Source: Phaeobacter sp. B1627 (GTDB lineage Bacteria > Pseudomonadota > Alphaproteobacteria > Rhodobacterales > Rhodobacteraceae). From it: a DNA stretch of 64,000 nucleotides. Where the stretch lies: assembly GCF_006265095.1 (NCBI RefSeq), contig NZ_VCNK01000003.1, positions 1 to 64,000 on the forward strand, read 5' to 3'. Below the pieces are notes generated by a model, which had not been told where the DNA came from, did no database searches, and saw only the letters and a list, made by a program, of their open reading frames with translations. A program made the translations under genes and the position numbers. Shown here piece by piece: positions 8,956 to 18,679 of the stretch; positions within the stretch are counted from its first letter, which is position 1; every line of letters starts with the position of its first letter.

Positions 8956-8980
8956 GGTCAGTTCAGCTGAAAGGGGGCGA

Positions 8981-9691
8981 TCACCAGGTGCCGCCGACTT
9001 CCCATTTTACGATCAGATCGTTCAGGGTGCCGTCTTCTTTCATGGAGGCGATGGCGGCGTCGAATTTGCCACGCAGCTCGGCGTCGCTCTCGCGGAAGGC
9101 CATGCCGATCCCGTCACCCAGCATGACGTCTTCGCCCACGAACATCATCTCGGTGGAGGAGACGATCGGCTCGAGGAAGTCCTTGTCCGCCAGAACCGCA
9201 TCCGCTTCGCCTGCGTTGACCGCAGCGACGGTTTCGTCGGGGGTCGGATATTCGACGATTGTGGCGCCGGTGGAGACGACGTGGTTGGCCTGAATGGTTG
9301 CGGTCTGCGCGGCGACAATGCCACCTTCGAGGTCCACATCGGCGGACATCGCAGCATATGCGGAGGGCGACGGCGGCGTGTAGCCCTGGGTGAAGTCGAC
9401 GATTTCCTCACGCTCGGCGGTGATCGACATGCCGGCGATGATGGTATCGTAGTTGCCCGACAGCAGGTTCGGAATGATCGAATCCCAGTCGTTGGTGACC
9501 CATTCACAGGTCAGCTCGGCGCGCTTGCACAGCTCGTCGCCCAGCTCGCGCTCAAACCCGTCGACTTCACCGGCATCGTTGATGAAGTTGTACGGAGGGT
9601 AGGCGCCCTCGGTGCCGAGGCGCACGGTGTCAGCCAGCGCAAAGGATGCGGTCATGGCCAGTGCGGCAGAGCCAAGAAGCAATGATTTCAT
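8981..9691 (-). CDS. Periplasmic amino-acid-binding protein of the ABC transporter
   Basis: The 236-residue protein begins with a Sec signal peptide, MKSLLLGSAALAMTASFALA, cleaved after residue 20. The mature protein is a type II periplasmic binding protein (SBP_bac_3): LGTEGAYPPYNFINDAGEVDGFE is followed by DWDSIIPNLLSGNYDTIIAGMSITAERE and ends KWEVGGTW. These segments line the amino-acid alpha-carboxylate and amino site in HisJ/ArgT-like proteins. It is followed by the strong hairpin at 8927-8955. Confidence 0.9.
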   Translation of the reverse strand: MKSLLLGSAALAMTASFALADTVRLGTEGAYPPYNFINDAGEVDGFERELGDELCKRAELTCEWVTNDWDSIIPNLLSGNYDTIIAGMSITAEREEIVDFTQGYTPPSPSAYAAMSADVDLEGGIVAAQTATIQANHVVSTGATIVEYPTPDETVAAVNAGEADAVLADKDFLEPIVSSTEMMFVGEDVMLGDGIGMAFRESDAELRGKFDAAIASMKEDGTLNDLIVKWEVGGTW

Positions 9692-9736
9692 GGTGGTACT
9701 CCCGTTGGGTTTGTTGGTCTGGTTGTTGGGTTGTGA

Positions 9737-10516
9737 CTATTGTGCCTGTCGGGTGGAGGACAGGAACACCTTCAGTCTTTCGCTGCGGGTGTTTCCGAAG
9801 ATCTCGTCAGGGCAGCCCTGTTCCTCGATCAGGCCCTTGTGCAGGAACACGATCTGGTTGGACACATCCGCCGCCAGACGCATGTCGTGGGTGACGATCA
9901 GCATGGTGCGGCCTTCGGCGGCGAGATCCTTGATGACGCGCACCACTTCCTGTTCCAGTTCCGGATCAAGCGCGGAGGTGGGTTCGTCAAACAGCAGCGC
10001 CTCGGGTTCCATACACAGGGCCCGCGCGATGGCCGCCCGCTGTTGCTGACCACCGGAGAGCTGGGCCGGATAGACATCACATTTGTCAGCGATGCCCACC
10101 TTGTCGAGATATTTGCGGGCGGAGGCCTCGACCTCGTCGCGGTCGCGTTTGAGGACCGTCAGCGGGGCCTCCATCACATTCTGCAGGATCGTCATATGCG
10201 ACCAGAGATTGAACTGCTGGAACACCATCGACAGATTGGTCCGGATGCGCAGAACCTGCCGGGCATCGGAGGGATGGCGGTTCTGCCCCTCGCCACGCCA
10301 GTTGATCGGTTCGCCCTTGAACAGGATCTCGCCCTGCTGGCTGTCCTCCAGCAGGTTGCAGCAGCGCAGCAGCGTCGATTTGCCGGAGCCGGAGGAGCCG
10401 ATGAGCGAGACGACGTCGCCGCGTTTGGCGGTGATATCCACCCCTTTGATCACTTCAAGGTCGCCGTAGGATTTGTGCAATCCGCGGATTTCGAGAACGG
10501 GGGTGTCTTTGGTCAA
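9737..10516 (-). CDS. Amino-acid ABC transporter ATP-binding protein (HisP type)
   Basis: The 259-residue ATPase has Walker A GSSGSGKST (about residues 37-45), a Q loop in VFQQFNLWSHMT, signature LSGGQQQR, Walker B ALLFDEPTSALDPE and the switch His in IVTHDM. The HisP-like insertion after Walker A (LEDSQQGEILFKGEPINWRG) is present. It is the first gene of the four-gene transporter operon, 45 bp upstream of the binding-protein gene. The 164-bp gap upstream (10517-10680) shows no strong feature. Confidence 0.92.
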   Translation of the reverse strand: MTKDTPVLEIRGLHKSYGDLEVIKGVDITAKRGDVVSLIGSSGSGKSTLLRCCNLLEDSQQGEILFKGEPINWRGEGQNRHPSDARQVLRIRTNLSMVFQQFNLWSHMTILQNVMEAPLTVLKRDRDEVEASARKYLDKVGIADKCDVYPAQLSGGQQQRAAIARALCMEPEALLFDEPTSALDPELEQEVVRVIKDLAAEGRTMLIVTHDMRLAADVSNQIVFLHKGLIEEQGCPDEIFGNTRSERLKVFLSSTRQAQ

Positions 10517-10680
10517 GGTCTTTTCGCCCGGTTGTTATTCAAAGTAGGCTCTATTGGAACAACTTTCCGGGCGAATGCAATGCGCAAAGGGGGCGGAACA
10601 GCCGGCAAATCGCCGATTTCGCGGCGTAACCTTCCGGAAGGAACAACTCTTGGGCAGCAGTCTTTGGCGTCAGCGCGCAC

Positions 10681-11469
10681 TCAGGACCGCTCGGAGGTTG
10701 CGCGTTCGCGGTTCAGACGGTCCAGCACCAGCGTCGGCCCCGGAGGTGTCGGAATGGCGAGGTAATCGCTGGGCGTCAGGTGGATGATTTTCTTCAGGTG
10801 CAAGGTCTTGCGGTGGTCTTCGGACAGCGCCGCGAGACCGGCCTGCAGGGCTGCAAAGATCGCGGCGACGTTTTCGCCCAATGCGGTGATGAAGGGCAGC
10901 GCCGGTGTCGGCTCCGTCCGTTCCAGTTCGCAGAGCTGACCGGTCAGATCGGGATCGTAGTCCTGCAGCATCTGAAAGGTGAGGGCGTCGATGGTTGCAA
11001 AATCCGCGCGCCCCTCGGCCACCGCCAGCGCAGAGGCCCGGTGGCCACCGGTTTCGACCAATTCGCCGGGCAGGATGTCCTCTGCCCGCATCCGCTGCAT
11101 CGCGGCCGCCCAGCCGGATTGCGACAGGGGGTCGTTATAGGCAAAGCGACTGCCGGCAAAGGCAGAAAAGCGGGTGCCTTCCTGATCCTTGCGGGCGATC
11201 AGGACGCTGTTGTAATGCCCTTCGGGACAGCCGGGCAGGCCGTAATCCGGGGTGCCGACAAGCTCCACATTGCCGTAGAGGCGGGCGCGATAGGGCAGGC
11301 CGCAGGTCTGGGCCAACAACAGTTGCGGCGCGCGCCATGCCTCCCAGAGATCCACATCGCGGCTGAGATGCTCCGGGCCGCGGCCCAGTTCGGCGCGGAT
11401 CGCCTGCCAGAAGGCGTCATTCGCCGCAGCCGTCTCCGGGCGGTCGTACATTGGCAACAGCGCAATCAT
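10681..11469 (-). CDS. PhnD-like phosphate/phosphonate-binding-fold protein without signal peptide
   Basis: The 262-residue protein resembles PhnD/PstS-type type II binding domains: MIALLPMYDRPE as first strand, ELVGTPDYGLPGCPEGHYNSVLIAR, then FAGSRFAYNDPLSQSGWAAAM, the usual 'NDPxSxSG' ligand loop, and FATIDALTFQML. Unlike PhnD it starts directly with the first strand and has no signal peptide or transmembrane segment, so it appears cytoplasmic. Its ATG overlaps the TerB-like gene stop by 4 bases. No permease or ATPase for phosphonate uptake is adjacent. It may be a soluble sensor rather than a transporter component. Confidence 0.7.
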   Translation of the reverse strand: MIALLPMYDRPETAAANDAFWQAIRAELGRGPEHLSRDVDLWEAWRAPQLLLAQTCGLPYRARLYGNVELVGTPDYGLPGCPEGHYNSVLIARKDQEGTRFSAFAGSRFAYNDPLSQSGWAAAMQRMRAEDILPGELVETGGHRASALAVAEGRADFATIDALTFQMLQDYDPDLTGQLCELERTEPTPALPFITALGENVAAIFAALQAGLAALSEDHRKTLHLKKIIHLTPSDYLAIPTPPGPTLVLDRLNRERATSERS

Positions 11470-11909
11470 AATTGAGTCTCCGCCCTCTGTCGCGCCTTGG
11501 CGCTGTCTACATCATTCACCCCGAGGAGGTTTGCCGCCAACCGGATCAGCGCGTCCTCGCCGTCGTCGCGCTGGCCGTCGGCCAATGCAACCTGCCAGAG
11601 CGATTCGACCACGCCGCTGCGCTCCTGATAGGGGACCGCGTCCTTGATCGCGCGTGTGAAGCGGACGGTGTCCGGGGCTTCGGCCTCCAGTCCTTCGCCC
11701 TGTTCGCGCAGGATCTGCACCGCGCCGCGATCGAGGCCAAACCGGGCGCCGAGGATGCGGTCGATCCGGTCCCGTTCCACATCGGCATAGGCGTTGTCAG
11801 AGCGGGCCAGGCGCACCAGAAGTGCAGTCAGCGCAAGGCGGGCATCCTCGTCGGGCAGGATTGCAGGCGCCGGGGCCAGCAGCTTGTCGAGGAAGTCCTT
11901 GAACATCAT
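11466..11909 (-). CDS. TerB-like (tellurite-resistance B family) protein, copy 1
   Basis: The 147-residue protein is an all-alpha TerB-like domain: DEDARLALTALLVRLARSDNAYADVERDRIDRILGARF carries the acidic metal-binding helices, and ALADGQRDDGEDALIRLAANLLGV is the second TerB repeat. TerB-like domains are acidic metal-binding bundles found in stress, membrane and secretion contexts. It overlaps both neighbours by 4 bases (11466-11469 and 11906-11909), so three genes form one translationally coupled unit. No other ter genes are nearby, so tellurite resistance is not implied. Confidence 0.75.
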   Translation of the reverse strand: MMFKDFLDKLLAPAPAILPDEDARLALTALLVRLARSDNAYADVERDRIDRILGARFGLDRGAVQILREQGEGLEAEAPDTVRFTRAIKDAVPYQERSGVVESLWQVALADGQRDDGEDALIRLAANLLGVNDVDSAKARQRAETQL

Positions 11910-12376
11910 TTCCCCTCCTGTGTCGCCAGCTGATCCGTGAGCTTGCTGCGCGCCTTTTCGCGGGCGCGCTTGTTGTCCATCACCGACAGCCCCATCGCCT
12001 TGCAGGCGTCGCCGACGATGCGGATTTCGCCTTCATGTTCCAGATTGTCGGCCAGCACCACCTGCCACAGGGCATCCAGCGCCGCCAGGCGTTCCTCCAG
12101 ACCGGTGGTCTCCCGGATCAGCCGGGCAAAGGTGTCGGTCTCGGGCGCGGCCGCGTGCAGCTTTTCGCAGGTGGCGCGGACCTTGGCCGCCTCGATGGCG
12201 TTGTGGCCGTAGAGCTGCGCCAGAATACGGTCGATCAGGCTGATTTCTTCCAGCTGGTAGTCCCGGTCAGACTGGGCAATGCGCACCAGCAATGCCCCGA
12301 GTGCGAGTTCCGCATCGGGATCCGGCAGACGCAGGTTCTGCGGCGGGCGAAAAGCCTGAAACAGCTTCTTCAGCAT
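11906..12376 (-). CDS. TerB-like protein, copy 2
   Basis: Starting at ATG 12376 the protein has 156 residues: MLKKLFQAFRPPQNLRLPDPDAELALGALLVRIAQSDRDYQLEEISLIDRIL. Longer in-frame starts exist but run through the end of the upstream gene. The layout matches copy 1, including the acidic second repeat VVLADNLEHEGEIRIVGDACKAMGL, so the pair arose by tandem duplication and has diverged. Both copies begin with a short Phe/Leu-rich N-terminus that could touch the membrane. Confidence 0.75.
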   Translation of the reverse strand: MLKKLFQAFRPPQNLRLPDPDAELALGALLVRIAQSDRDYQLEEISLIDRILAQLYGHNAIEAAKVRATCEKLHAAAPETDTFARLIRETTGLEERLAALDALWQVVLADNLEHEGEIRIVGDACKAMGLSVMDNKRAREKARSKLTDQLATQEGK

Positions 12377-12398
12377 CAAAAACTCCTCTCGCGCGGGC

Positions 12399-12692
12399 TC
12401 AGCCGTCGTAGCCTTCGATAATTTCCATATCCCCGGTCGACACCGGATCGCGCAGGGCCTTGGCCGCCTGATAGGCAACACTGTCATAGCAGGCTTTGGC
12501 CGTCGCAAAATCCTTGAATTCAATAACGACGGTGCGCGACCTCAGGCTGCCCTCGCGAATTTCCTTCGGACCACCCCGGACCAGAAACCGGGCGCCGTAT
12601 TCGGAGAAGGGGGCGGCGTTGGCTGCAATGTATTCTTTATAACGGTCGATGTCGTCCACATCCACATGCGCGACCCAATAGCCTTTTGTCAT
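12399..12692 (-). CDS. DUF1330 domain-containing protein
   Basis: From the internal ATG (MTKGYWVAHVDVDDIDRYKEYI) the protein has 97 residues, a single ferredoxin-like alpha/beta DUF1330 domain. Characteristic segments are YIAANAAPFSEYGARFLVRGG and RTVVIEFKDFATAKACYDS. The molecular function of this family is unknown. It lies 22 bp upstream of the TerB pair on the same strand and may share the transcript. The 229-bp gap above it holds the valS terminator candidate. Confidence 0.85.
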   Translation of the reverse strand: MTKGYWVAHVDVDDIDRYKEYIAANAAPFSEYGARFLVRGGPKEIREGSLRSRTVVIEFKDFATAKACYDSVAYQAAKALRDPVSTGDMEIIEGYDG

Positions 12693-12859
12693 GTTATCCC
12701 TCACCTGAAGCCGGGCCGGTCATCCGGCCTCTCTCGTTTCGCGCACCAAGCTGAACCAGATCGCGCCACTTGGCAATCTCCACCTATAGGCGATCCGCGA
12801 CAATTTCACGGGGAAACCGCAGTTTTGTCCAGCCAATAAGCCACTATCTTGCAACAGTA

Positions 12860-12886
12860 TTCGCCCGGACGCGCGGCCCGGGCGAA
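12860..12886 (-). terminator. Hairpin downstream of valS
   Basis: Nine-base arms TTCGCCCGG (12860-12868) and CCGGGCGAA (12878-12886) with a 9-base loop lie about 50 nt past the valS stop. No U tract follows on the minus strand, so termination strength is uncertain; a T-run (ATTCATTCATTTTTT) flanks the other side. Confidence 0.45.
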
Positions 12887-12933
12887 ATTCATTCATTTTT
12901 TGCGATCCGGCCGTCGATTGCGCAGCCGATTGC

Positions 12934-15900
12934 TCAGTCGATCTCAGAGAGCCGCCCGAGTGCCTCTTTGATACGCAGTTCTTCCTCTTCGCGGGCGCTC
13001 AGGTTCTCGCGGGCTTCTTCGACCACCTCATCGGGGGCGCTGGCGATGAACTTCGGATTGTTGAGCCGCCCCCGCAGGCCGCCGAGTTCCTTGGCGAGTT
13101 TGCCGAGGGTCTTTTCCAGCCGGGCTTTTTCGGCATCGATGTCGATGATATCGGCCAACGGCAGCAGGAACGAGGCCCCCGGCGCAGAGATCGACACGCA
13201 GCCCTTGGGCGCACTGTCCACATGGGTCAGGCTCTCGATCCGGGCGAGGCGTTTGATCAGCGTCTGGTTGGCATCCCAGGCGGCCTGTCCGGCGGCGTCG
13301 ATCTCGGTCACCAGCATCTCGACCTTGAGGCCGGCGGGCACATGCATCTGGGCGCGGGCGGAGCGGGTGTTCTCGATCACCGAAATCACCCAGTTCATCT
13401 CCGCATCGGCGGCGGGGTTGACCAGATCTGCCGATGTGTAGCTGGGCCAGTCGCCATGGACGAGCATCTTGGCGCGGTCGCCGGTCATGCCCCAGAGCTC
13501 TTCGGTGATGAAGGGCATGATCGGGTGCAGCAGGATCATGCATTGATCCATCACCCAGCGCATCGTCTCGCGGGTCTCGGCCTGAGCGCTCGCGTCCTCG
13601 CCCTGCAGGAGCGGTTTGGACAGCTCCACATACCAGTCACAGACCTTGCCCCAGACAAACCCATAGAGCGCCTGCGCCGCGTCATTGAACCTGAACGCTG
13701 CCAGCGCCTCGTCCACCGCCTCGCGCACGCGGGCGGTTTCGCCCAGGATCCAGGCGTTGACGGCGGCCTTGGGCGCCAGTTGCTCCACGGTGAGCTGCGG
13801 CACGCTGTCGGCAAAGACCTCGTTCATCTCGGCAAAGCGCACGGCGTTCCAGAGCTTGGTGCCGAAGTTGCGATAGCCCGCGATGCGCTGCATGTCGAGT
13901 TTCAGCACACCGCCGAGCGAGGCCATGGAGGCATTGGTGAACCGCAGCGCATCGGCGCCGTATTCGTCGATGATCTCCAGCGGGTCGACGACGTTGCCGG
14001 TGGATTTCGACATCTTCTTGCCCTTGGCGTCGCGCACAAGCCCATGCAGGTAGACGGTATCGAAGGGGATCTGATCCACAACGGCGAGCTGCATCATCAT
14101 CATCCGGGCCACCCAGAAAAACAGGATGTCCTGACCGGTGATCAGCGTCGAGGTGGGGAAATATTTCGAGGTCTCCTCGGTCCATTCGGGCCAGCCCAGC
14201 GTGCCGATGGGCCAGAGCCCGGACGAGAACCAGGTGTCCAGCACGTCGGGGTCGCGGAACATCGGCACCTGCATCGGCCCCTCAAAGCTGCGGATGGTGC
14301 CTTCGTTGCGCACGTCCATCAGTTTGCGCTGCTCGATCAGAACCTCGGCGGCCTCGGTCTGATCGGCGACAATGCGGAATTCGGTGCCTTCGGCGGACTG
14401 CAGGCGCGCCTTTTCCAGCGCTTCGGCCTCGGTCGCGGCGCAGATCGGATACCAGTCGTCCTCGCCGGGGATATACCAGACCGGGATCTGATGCCCCCAC
14501 CAGAGCTGGCGCGAAATGCACCAGGGTTCGATGTTTTCCAGCCAGTGGAAATAGGTCTTTTCGCCGGACTCCGGGATGATTTTCACATCACCGTTGCGCA
14601 CCGCATCGAGCGCCGGGCCGACAATCTTGTCGGTCTCGACGAACCACTGATCGGTCAGCATCGGCTCGATCACCACTTTGGAGCGGTCGCCAAAGGGCTG
14701 CATGATCGGCTTGTTCTCGACCAGGGGCAGGGTTTGGGGGACCTCGGTCTCATTGCCGTCCTCATCCTTCACCGTGGTGGTGACGGTGTGCATGACGGCG
14801 AGGCCTTCGTCGGTGATTTCCTGCACCACCCGCTTGCGCGCCTCAAACCGGTCGAGCCCGCGCAGGTGATCGGGGACGAGGTTGATGGCGTCCACGTCGT
14901 TTTCGGTGAATGCAGCGCCCCCGGACAAATAGGCCTGTGCATGGGCCTGCGCCTTGGCGGCGTCTTCGGCATAGGGCGCGCCATCGTCCCGCATCGCGCC
15001 TTTCATGTCCATCAGGCGGTACATGGGGATGCCGCCGCGCTTGGCGACCTGATAGTCGTTGAAATCATGCGCGCCGGTGATTTTCACCGCGCCGGAGCCG
15101 AACTCGGGGTCGGGATATTCATCGGTGATGATGGGGATCAGGCGGCGGTGTTCCTTGGGTCCGACGGGAATTTCGACCAGCTTGCCGACGATGGGCGCAT
15201 AGCGTTCATCATCGGGGTGCACCGCAACCGCGCCGTCGCCCAGCATGGTCTCGGGGCGGGTGGTGGCGATGGCGATATAGTCGCGTGTCTCCTCCAGCGT
15301 GACGTTGCCGTTCTCGTCCTTTTCCACATAGGTATAGGTCGCGCCATTGGCCAGCGGGTATTTGAAGTGCCACATATGGCCGGGGGTCTCGATGTTCTCG
15401 ACCTCAAGATCGGAAATCGCGGTCTCAAAATGCGGATCCCAGTTCACCAGCCGTTTGCCGCGATAGATCAGGCCCTTGTTGAACATCTCCACAAAGACCT
15501 TGATCACCGCATCGTGGAAATTGGGCGAGTTCTCATGGCCTGTGCGCGTGTCGCCCGCTGCCCCCGCCATGGTGAAGGCGGTGCGGTCGAAATCGCACGA
15601 CGCGCCGAGGCGTTTGAGCTGGTTGATGATGGTGCCGCCAGACTGCTCTTTCCATTCCCAGATCTTGGCGAGGAAATCAGGACGGCTGAAATCAGTGCGT
15701 TTCTTGCCCTCTTTGGCCAGCTCGCGCTCCACCACCATCTGCGTCGCAATGCCTGCGTGGTCGCATCCCGGCTGCCAGAGGGTGTCAAAGCCCTGCATGC
15801 GCTTCCAGCGGATCAGGATATCCTGCAGCGTGTTGTTGAAAGCATGCCCCATATGCAGCACGCCGGTGACGTTCGGCGGCGGGATCATGATGCAATAGGT

Positions 15901-16011
15901 CGAGGCACCGGGGCGTGCGTTGGCACCGGCGGTAAAGCAGCCCGCCTGTTCCCAGGCGGCGAAGAGGCGGCTTTCGGCCTCTGATGCGTTGAATGTTTTT
16001 TCCAGTGCCAT
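12934..16011 (-). CDS. valS: Valyl-tRNA synthetase
   Basis: The 1025-residue class I synthetase charges tRNA-Val. It has the HIGH-type motif HMGH (residues 53-56) within [17 protein letters not shown], the KMSKS motif in [14 protein letters not shown], an editing domain containing [11 protein letters not shown], the [13 protein letters not shown] segment, and a C-terminal coiled coil ([23 protein letters not shown]). The length exceeds many bacterial ValRS (about 880-950) because of insertions typical of alphaproteobacteria. It stands alone on the minus strand; no T-box or other leader is evident. Confidence 0.97.
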   Translation of the reverse strand: MALEKTFNASEAESRLFAAWEQAGCFTAGANARPGASTYCIMIPPPNVTGVLHMGHAFNNTLQDILIRWKRMQGFDTLWQPGCDHAGIATQMVVERELAKEGKKRTDFSRPDFLAKIWEWKEQSGGTIINQLKRLGASCDFDRTAFTMAGAAGDTRTGHENSPNFHDAVIKVFVEMFNKGLIYRGKRLVNWDPHFETAISDLEVENIETPGHMWHFKYPLANGATYTYVEKDENGNVTLEETRDYIAIATTRPETMLGDGAVAVHPDDERYAPIVGKLVEIPVGPKEHRRLIPIITDEYPDPEFGSGAVKITGAHDFNDYQVAKRGGIPMYRLMDMKGAMRDDGAPYAEDAAKAQAHAQAYLSGGAAFTENDVDAINLVPDHLRGLDRFEARKRVVQEITDEGLAVMHTVTTTVKDEDGNETEVPQTLPLVENKPIMQPFGDRSKVVIEPMLTDQWFVETDKIVGPALDAVRNGDVKIIPESGEKTYFHWLENIEPWCISRQLWWGHQIPVWYIPGEDDWYPICAATEAEALEKARLQSAEGTEFRIVADQTEAAEVLIEQRKLMDVRNEGTIRSFEGPMQVPMFRDPDVLDTWFSSGLWPIGTLGWPEWTEETSKYFPTSTLITGQDILFFWVARMMMMQLAVVDQIPFDTVYLHGLVRDAKGKKMSKSTGNVVDPLEIIDEYGADALRFTNASMASLGGVLKLDMQRIAGYRNFGTKLWNAVRFAEMNEVFADSVPQLTVEQLAPKAAVNAWILGETARVREAVDEALAAFRFNDAAQALYGFVWGKVCDWYVELSKPLLQGEDASAQAETRETMRWVMDQCMILLHPIMPFITEELWGMTGDRAKMLVHGDWPSYTSADLVNPAADAEMNWVISVIENTRSARAQMHVPAGLKVEMLVTEIDAAGQAAWDANQTLIKRLARIESLTHVDSAPKGCVSISAPGASFLLPLADIIDIDAEKARLEKTLGKLAKELGGLRGRLNNPKFIASAPDEVVEEARENLSAREEEELRIKEALGRLSEID

Positions 16012-16369
16012 ATCGGTTGCCCCGTCCGTCGTCTTGCGTCTGATGTGAGTGGCGTGTGGTCACGCGTCTGGCATCCCATAGCGAATGGGGCGTCAAAGGG
16101 GAAGTCTGGAACCGCGCCCGCCGCGCTCTGCGGTTGCAACCGCGCGCGCTCCGACCCAACGCGCTCCGACCGAAAGTGGGCTATCCGGCTGCGAGCCGGC
16201 CAGACTGCTTGCCCGATTGCGTGCCAAATCGCCCGCGAGATCGCCGTTTGAACAGACAGCGCGCGGCGCCCGGACAAATTTCCGTCTCCTGTTCAGGGCG
16301 ATCACTGGACAACCGCGCAGGGCGTATTAGGGTCCGCCACAACAGACAGATGTGCGAGGGAGCGGTCAC
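16012..16369. other. Divergent spacer between valS and the CoxL-like gene
   Basis: The 358-bp gap must hold promoters for both divergent genes. I see no convincing -35/-10 pair, riboswitch or T-box. Just before the CoxL-like gene, GCGAGGGAGCGG provides a good ribosome site 5-6 bases before ATG 16370. Confidence 0.5.
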
Positions 16370-18679
16370 ATGGACATACGTGTCGAGAAGTTCGGGAAAA
16401 GTCAGCCGATGACGCGGGTCGAGGATCAGCGGTTTCTCACCGGGCAGGGGCGCTATATCGAGGACACCCGGCCGGAGGGGGCCCTGACGGCCTTTGTGTT
16501 CCGCAGCCCGGTCGCCCATGCGGTCATCACCGAGCTGAATGTAGAGGAGGCGCGCGCATCGGAAGGGGTGCATCTGGTGCTGACGCTGGCCGATCTGCAG
16601 GCGGCCGGGATCGAGGCGAAACTGGACGGCGCGCTGGTCAAGAACATCGACGGCAGTTCCGCTGCCGCCCCGGTGCGCCCGGCGCTGGCCGGAGACCGGG
16701 TGCGCTATGTCGGCGAACCGGTGGCCGTGGTGGTGGCCGAGACCGCGGAACAGGCCCGCGATGCGGCAGAACTGATTGAATTCGACTATGACGATCTGGA
16801 GGTGAAGCTGGATCTGGCGGTGGGCGGGCCGGAAATTCACCCGGAGGCGCCGGACAACCGCGCCTTCAACTGGGGGCTGGGCGACAAGGCGGCCACCGAT
16901 GCGGCCTTTGACGCCGCCGCCCATAGGGTCAGCCTGCAGGTGGTCGACAATCGGATCATCGTGAACTCCATGGAGCCGCGCGGCTGTCATGCGACCTGGG
17001 ACAACGGGCGTCTGCATTTCTACTACGGCGGACAGGGCGTCTGGGGCATGAAGGATCAAATGGTCCGCAAATTGGGGCTCGATCCGGAAAACGTGCATGT
17101 GGTGACACCCGACGTCGGCGGCGGCTTTGGCATGAAGACGATGCCCTATCCGGAGTATTTCTCTGTGGCGCATGCGGCGCGGGTGCTGGAGCGCCCTGTC
17201 GCCTGGGTGTCGGAACGGACCGAAGCGATGCTGAGCGACAATGGCGGCCGGGACCTGACCTCGCTGGCGGAGCTGGCCTTTGATGCGGAGCTGAAGATCA
17301 CCGCCTACCGGGTGCATACGCAGTGCAACCTCGGGGCCTATAATTCCCACTTTGGTCAACCGATCCAGACACAGTTGTTTTCCCGTGTACTGGCCGGGGT
17401 TTATGACATTCAGACTGCCTGGCTGGAGGTCGACGGGATCTATACCAACACCACGCAGGTCGATGCCTACCGGGGCGCGGGACGGCCAGAGGCGATCTAT
17501 GTGCTGGAGCGGGTGATGGACCGGGCGGCCCGTGAATTGGGGGTTGATCCGTCCGAGCTGCGGCGACGGAACTTTATCGCACCACAGAAGTTCCCCTACC
17601 GCACCGTCTCTGACGAGACATATGACGTGGGGGACTTCAATCTCGTGCTTGATCGCCTGATCCAAGAAGCCGATCTGGCCGGATTCGGCGCCCGTCGCGC
17701 GGCGGATGCCGCCGCAGGCCGTTGCCGGGGGGCGGGCCTTTGTTACTATATCGAAAGTATTCTGGGCGATCCTTCCGAGTCCGCGGATGTGGAATTTTTG
17801 GAGGACGGCCGGGTGAACATCTATGTCGGCACGCAGAGCAACGGACAAGGGCATGAAACTGTCTTTGCCAAGTTCCTTGCGGATCAGACCGGCATCCCCG
17901 TGACCGCGATCGACGTGATCCAGGGCGACAGCGACCGCATCGCCAAAGGCGGCGGCACCGGGGGCTCGCGCTCTGTCACCACCCAGGCCAACGCGACGCT
18001 GGCGACGGTGGACAAGATGGTCGCGGCCTTTGCGCCCTTCCTGGCCGAGGAAATGGGCGTTGCGGCAGAGGCTGTCGATTTCGATGGCGAGACCTTTCGT
18101 GCGCCGGGCACCAACCTGACGCCAACCGTGATCGAAGCCGCCGAGCTGGCGCGGGAACGGGGCCGCACGGATCTGCTGCGCCACCGTGCAGAGGCCCGGC
18201 TTGACGGGCGCTCCTTTCCGAACGGGGCGCATCTGGCAGAGATCGTCGTTGACCCGGAAACCGGCCACTCGGTGGTGGACCGCTATACGGTGGTGGACGA
18301 TTTCGGTAATCTGATCAATCCGATGCTGGCCGAAGGTCAGGTTCATGGCGGGGTGGCGCAGGGGCTGGGACAGGCGATGCTGGAGCATGTTGTCTATGAT
18401 CAGGACGGTCAGCTTCTGACCGCGAGCTTCATGGATTACGCGATGCCACGGGCCGGGGATATGCCCTGGGTCGGCTTTACCTCTGAACCGGTGCCATCGA
18501 CGCAGAACCCGATGGGAATGAAAGGCTGCGGCGAGGCGGGCACGGTGGGGGCGCTCGCGGCGGTAGCCAATGCAATGCAGGATGCGCTCTGGGACCGGGG
18601 TATCCGGCAGGTGGACATGCCGTTCACACCAGTCAGAATATGGGAGTTGTTACGGGATGTTCCTCAAGCGGCTGAGTAA
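16370..18679 (+). CDS. Xanthine dehydrogenase-family molybdenum-binding subunit, form-II CoxL-like
   Basis: The 769-residue protein is a molybdopterin-cytosine-dinucleotide hydroxylase large subunit. The active-site loop reads AYRGAGR (residues 366-372), the signature of form-II CoxL-like proteins, not the AYRCSFR of true aerobic CO dehydrogenase. Other landmarks are DVGGGFGMK, QGHET, GGGTGGSRSV and the catalytic glutamate in GCGEAG (Glu722). The start at 16370 (MDIRVEKFGK) is chosen for its ribosome site. No FAD (CoxM) or 2Fe-2S (CoxS) subunit gene is adjacent on either side, so partners must be elsewhere. The substrate is unknown. Confidence 0.88.
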   Translation: MDIRVEKFGKSQPMTRVEDQRFLTGQGRYIEDTRPEGALTAFVFRSPVAHAVITELNVEEARASEGVHLVLTLADLQAAGIEAKLDGALVKNIDGSSAAAPVRPALAGDRVRYVGEPVAVVVAETAEQARDAAELIEFDYDDLEVKLDLAVGGPEIHPEAPDNRAFNWGLGDKAATDAAFDAAAHRVSLQVVDNRIIVNSMEPRGCHATWDNGRLHFYYGGQGVWGMKDQMVRKLGLDPENVHVVTPDVGGGFGMKTMPYPEYFSVAHAARVLERPVAWVSERTEAMLSDNGGRDLTSLAELAFDAELKITAYRVHTQCNLGAYNSHFGQPIQTQLFSRVLAGVYDIQTAWLEVDGIYTNTTQVDAYRGAGRPEAIYVLERVMDRAARELGVDPSELRRRNFIAPQKFPYRTVSDETYDVGDFNLVLDRLIQEADLAGFGARRAADAAAGRCRGAGLCYYIESILGDPSESADVEFLEDGRVNIYVGTQSNGQGHETVFAKFLADQTGIPVTAIDVIQGDSDRIAKGGGTGGSRSVTTQANATLATVDKMVAAFAPFLAEEMGVAAEAVDFDGETFRAPGTNLTPTVIEAAELARERGRTDLLRHRAEARLDGRSFPNGAHLAEIVVDPETGHSVVDRYTVVDDFGNLINPMLAEGQVHGGVAQGLGQAMLEHVVYDQDGQLLTASFMDYAMPRAGDMPWVGFTSEPVPSTQNPMGMKGCGEAGTVGALAAVANAMQDALWDRGIRQVDMPFTPVRIWELLRDVPQAAE

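Noticed and set aside
11466-12376. Tellurite-resistance operon
   Set aside because: Only TerB-like domains are present; terZ, terA, terC, terD and terE are absent.
13222-15984. 920-codon open frame opposite valS
   Set aside because: It mirrors valS in a GC-rich genome; its product is His/Gly/Arg-rich without any domain, while the other strand encodes complete valyl-tRNA synthetase.
16012-16369. T-box or riboswitch leader for valS
   Set aside because: No T-box sequence or convincing structured leader is visible; such leaders are not typical of alphaproteobacterial valS.
16181-18388. 735-codon frame opposite the CoxL-like gene
   Set aside because: No recognisable domain and no ribosome site; the plus strand has the conserved molybdoenzyme motifs.
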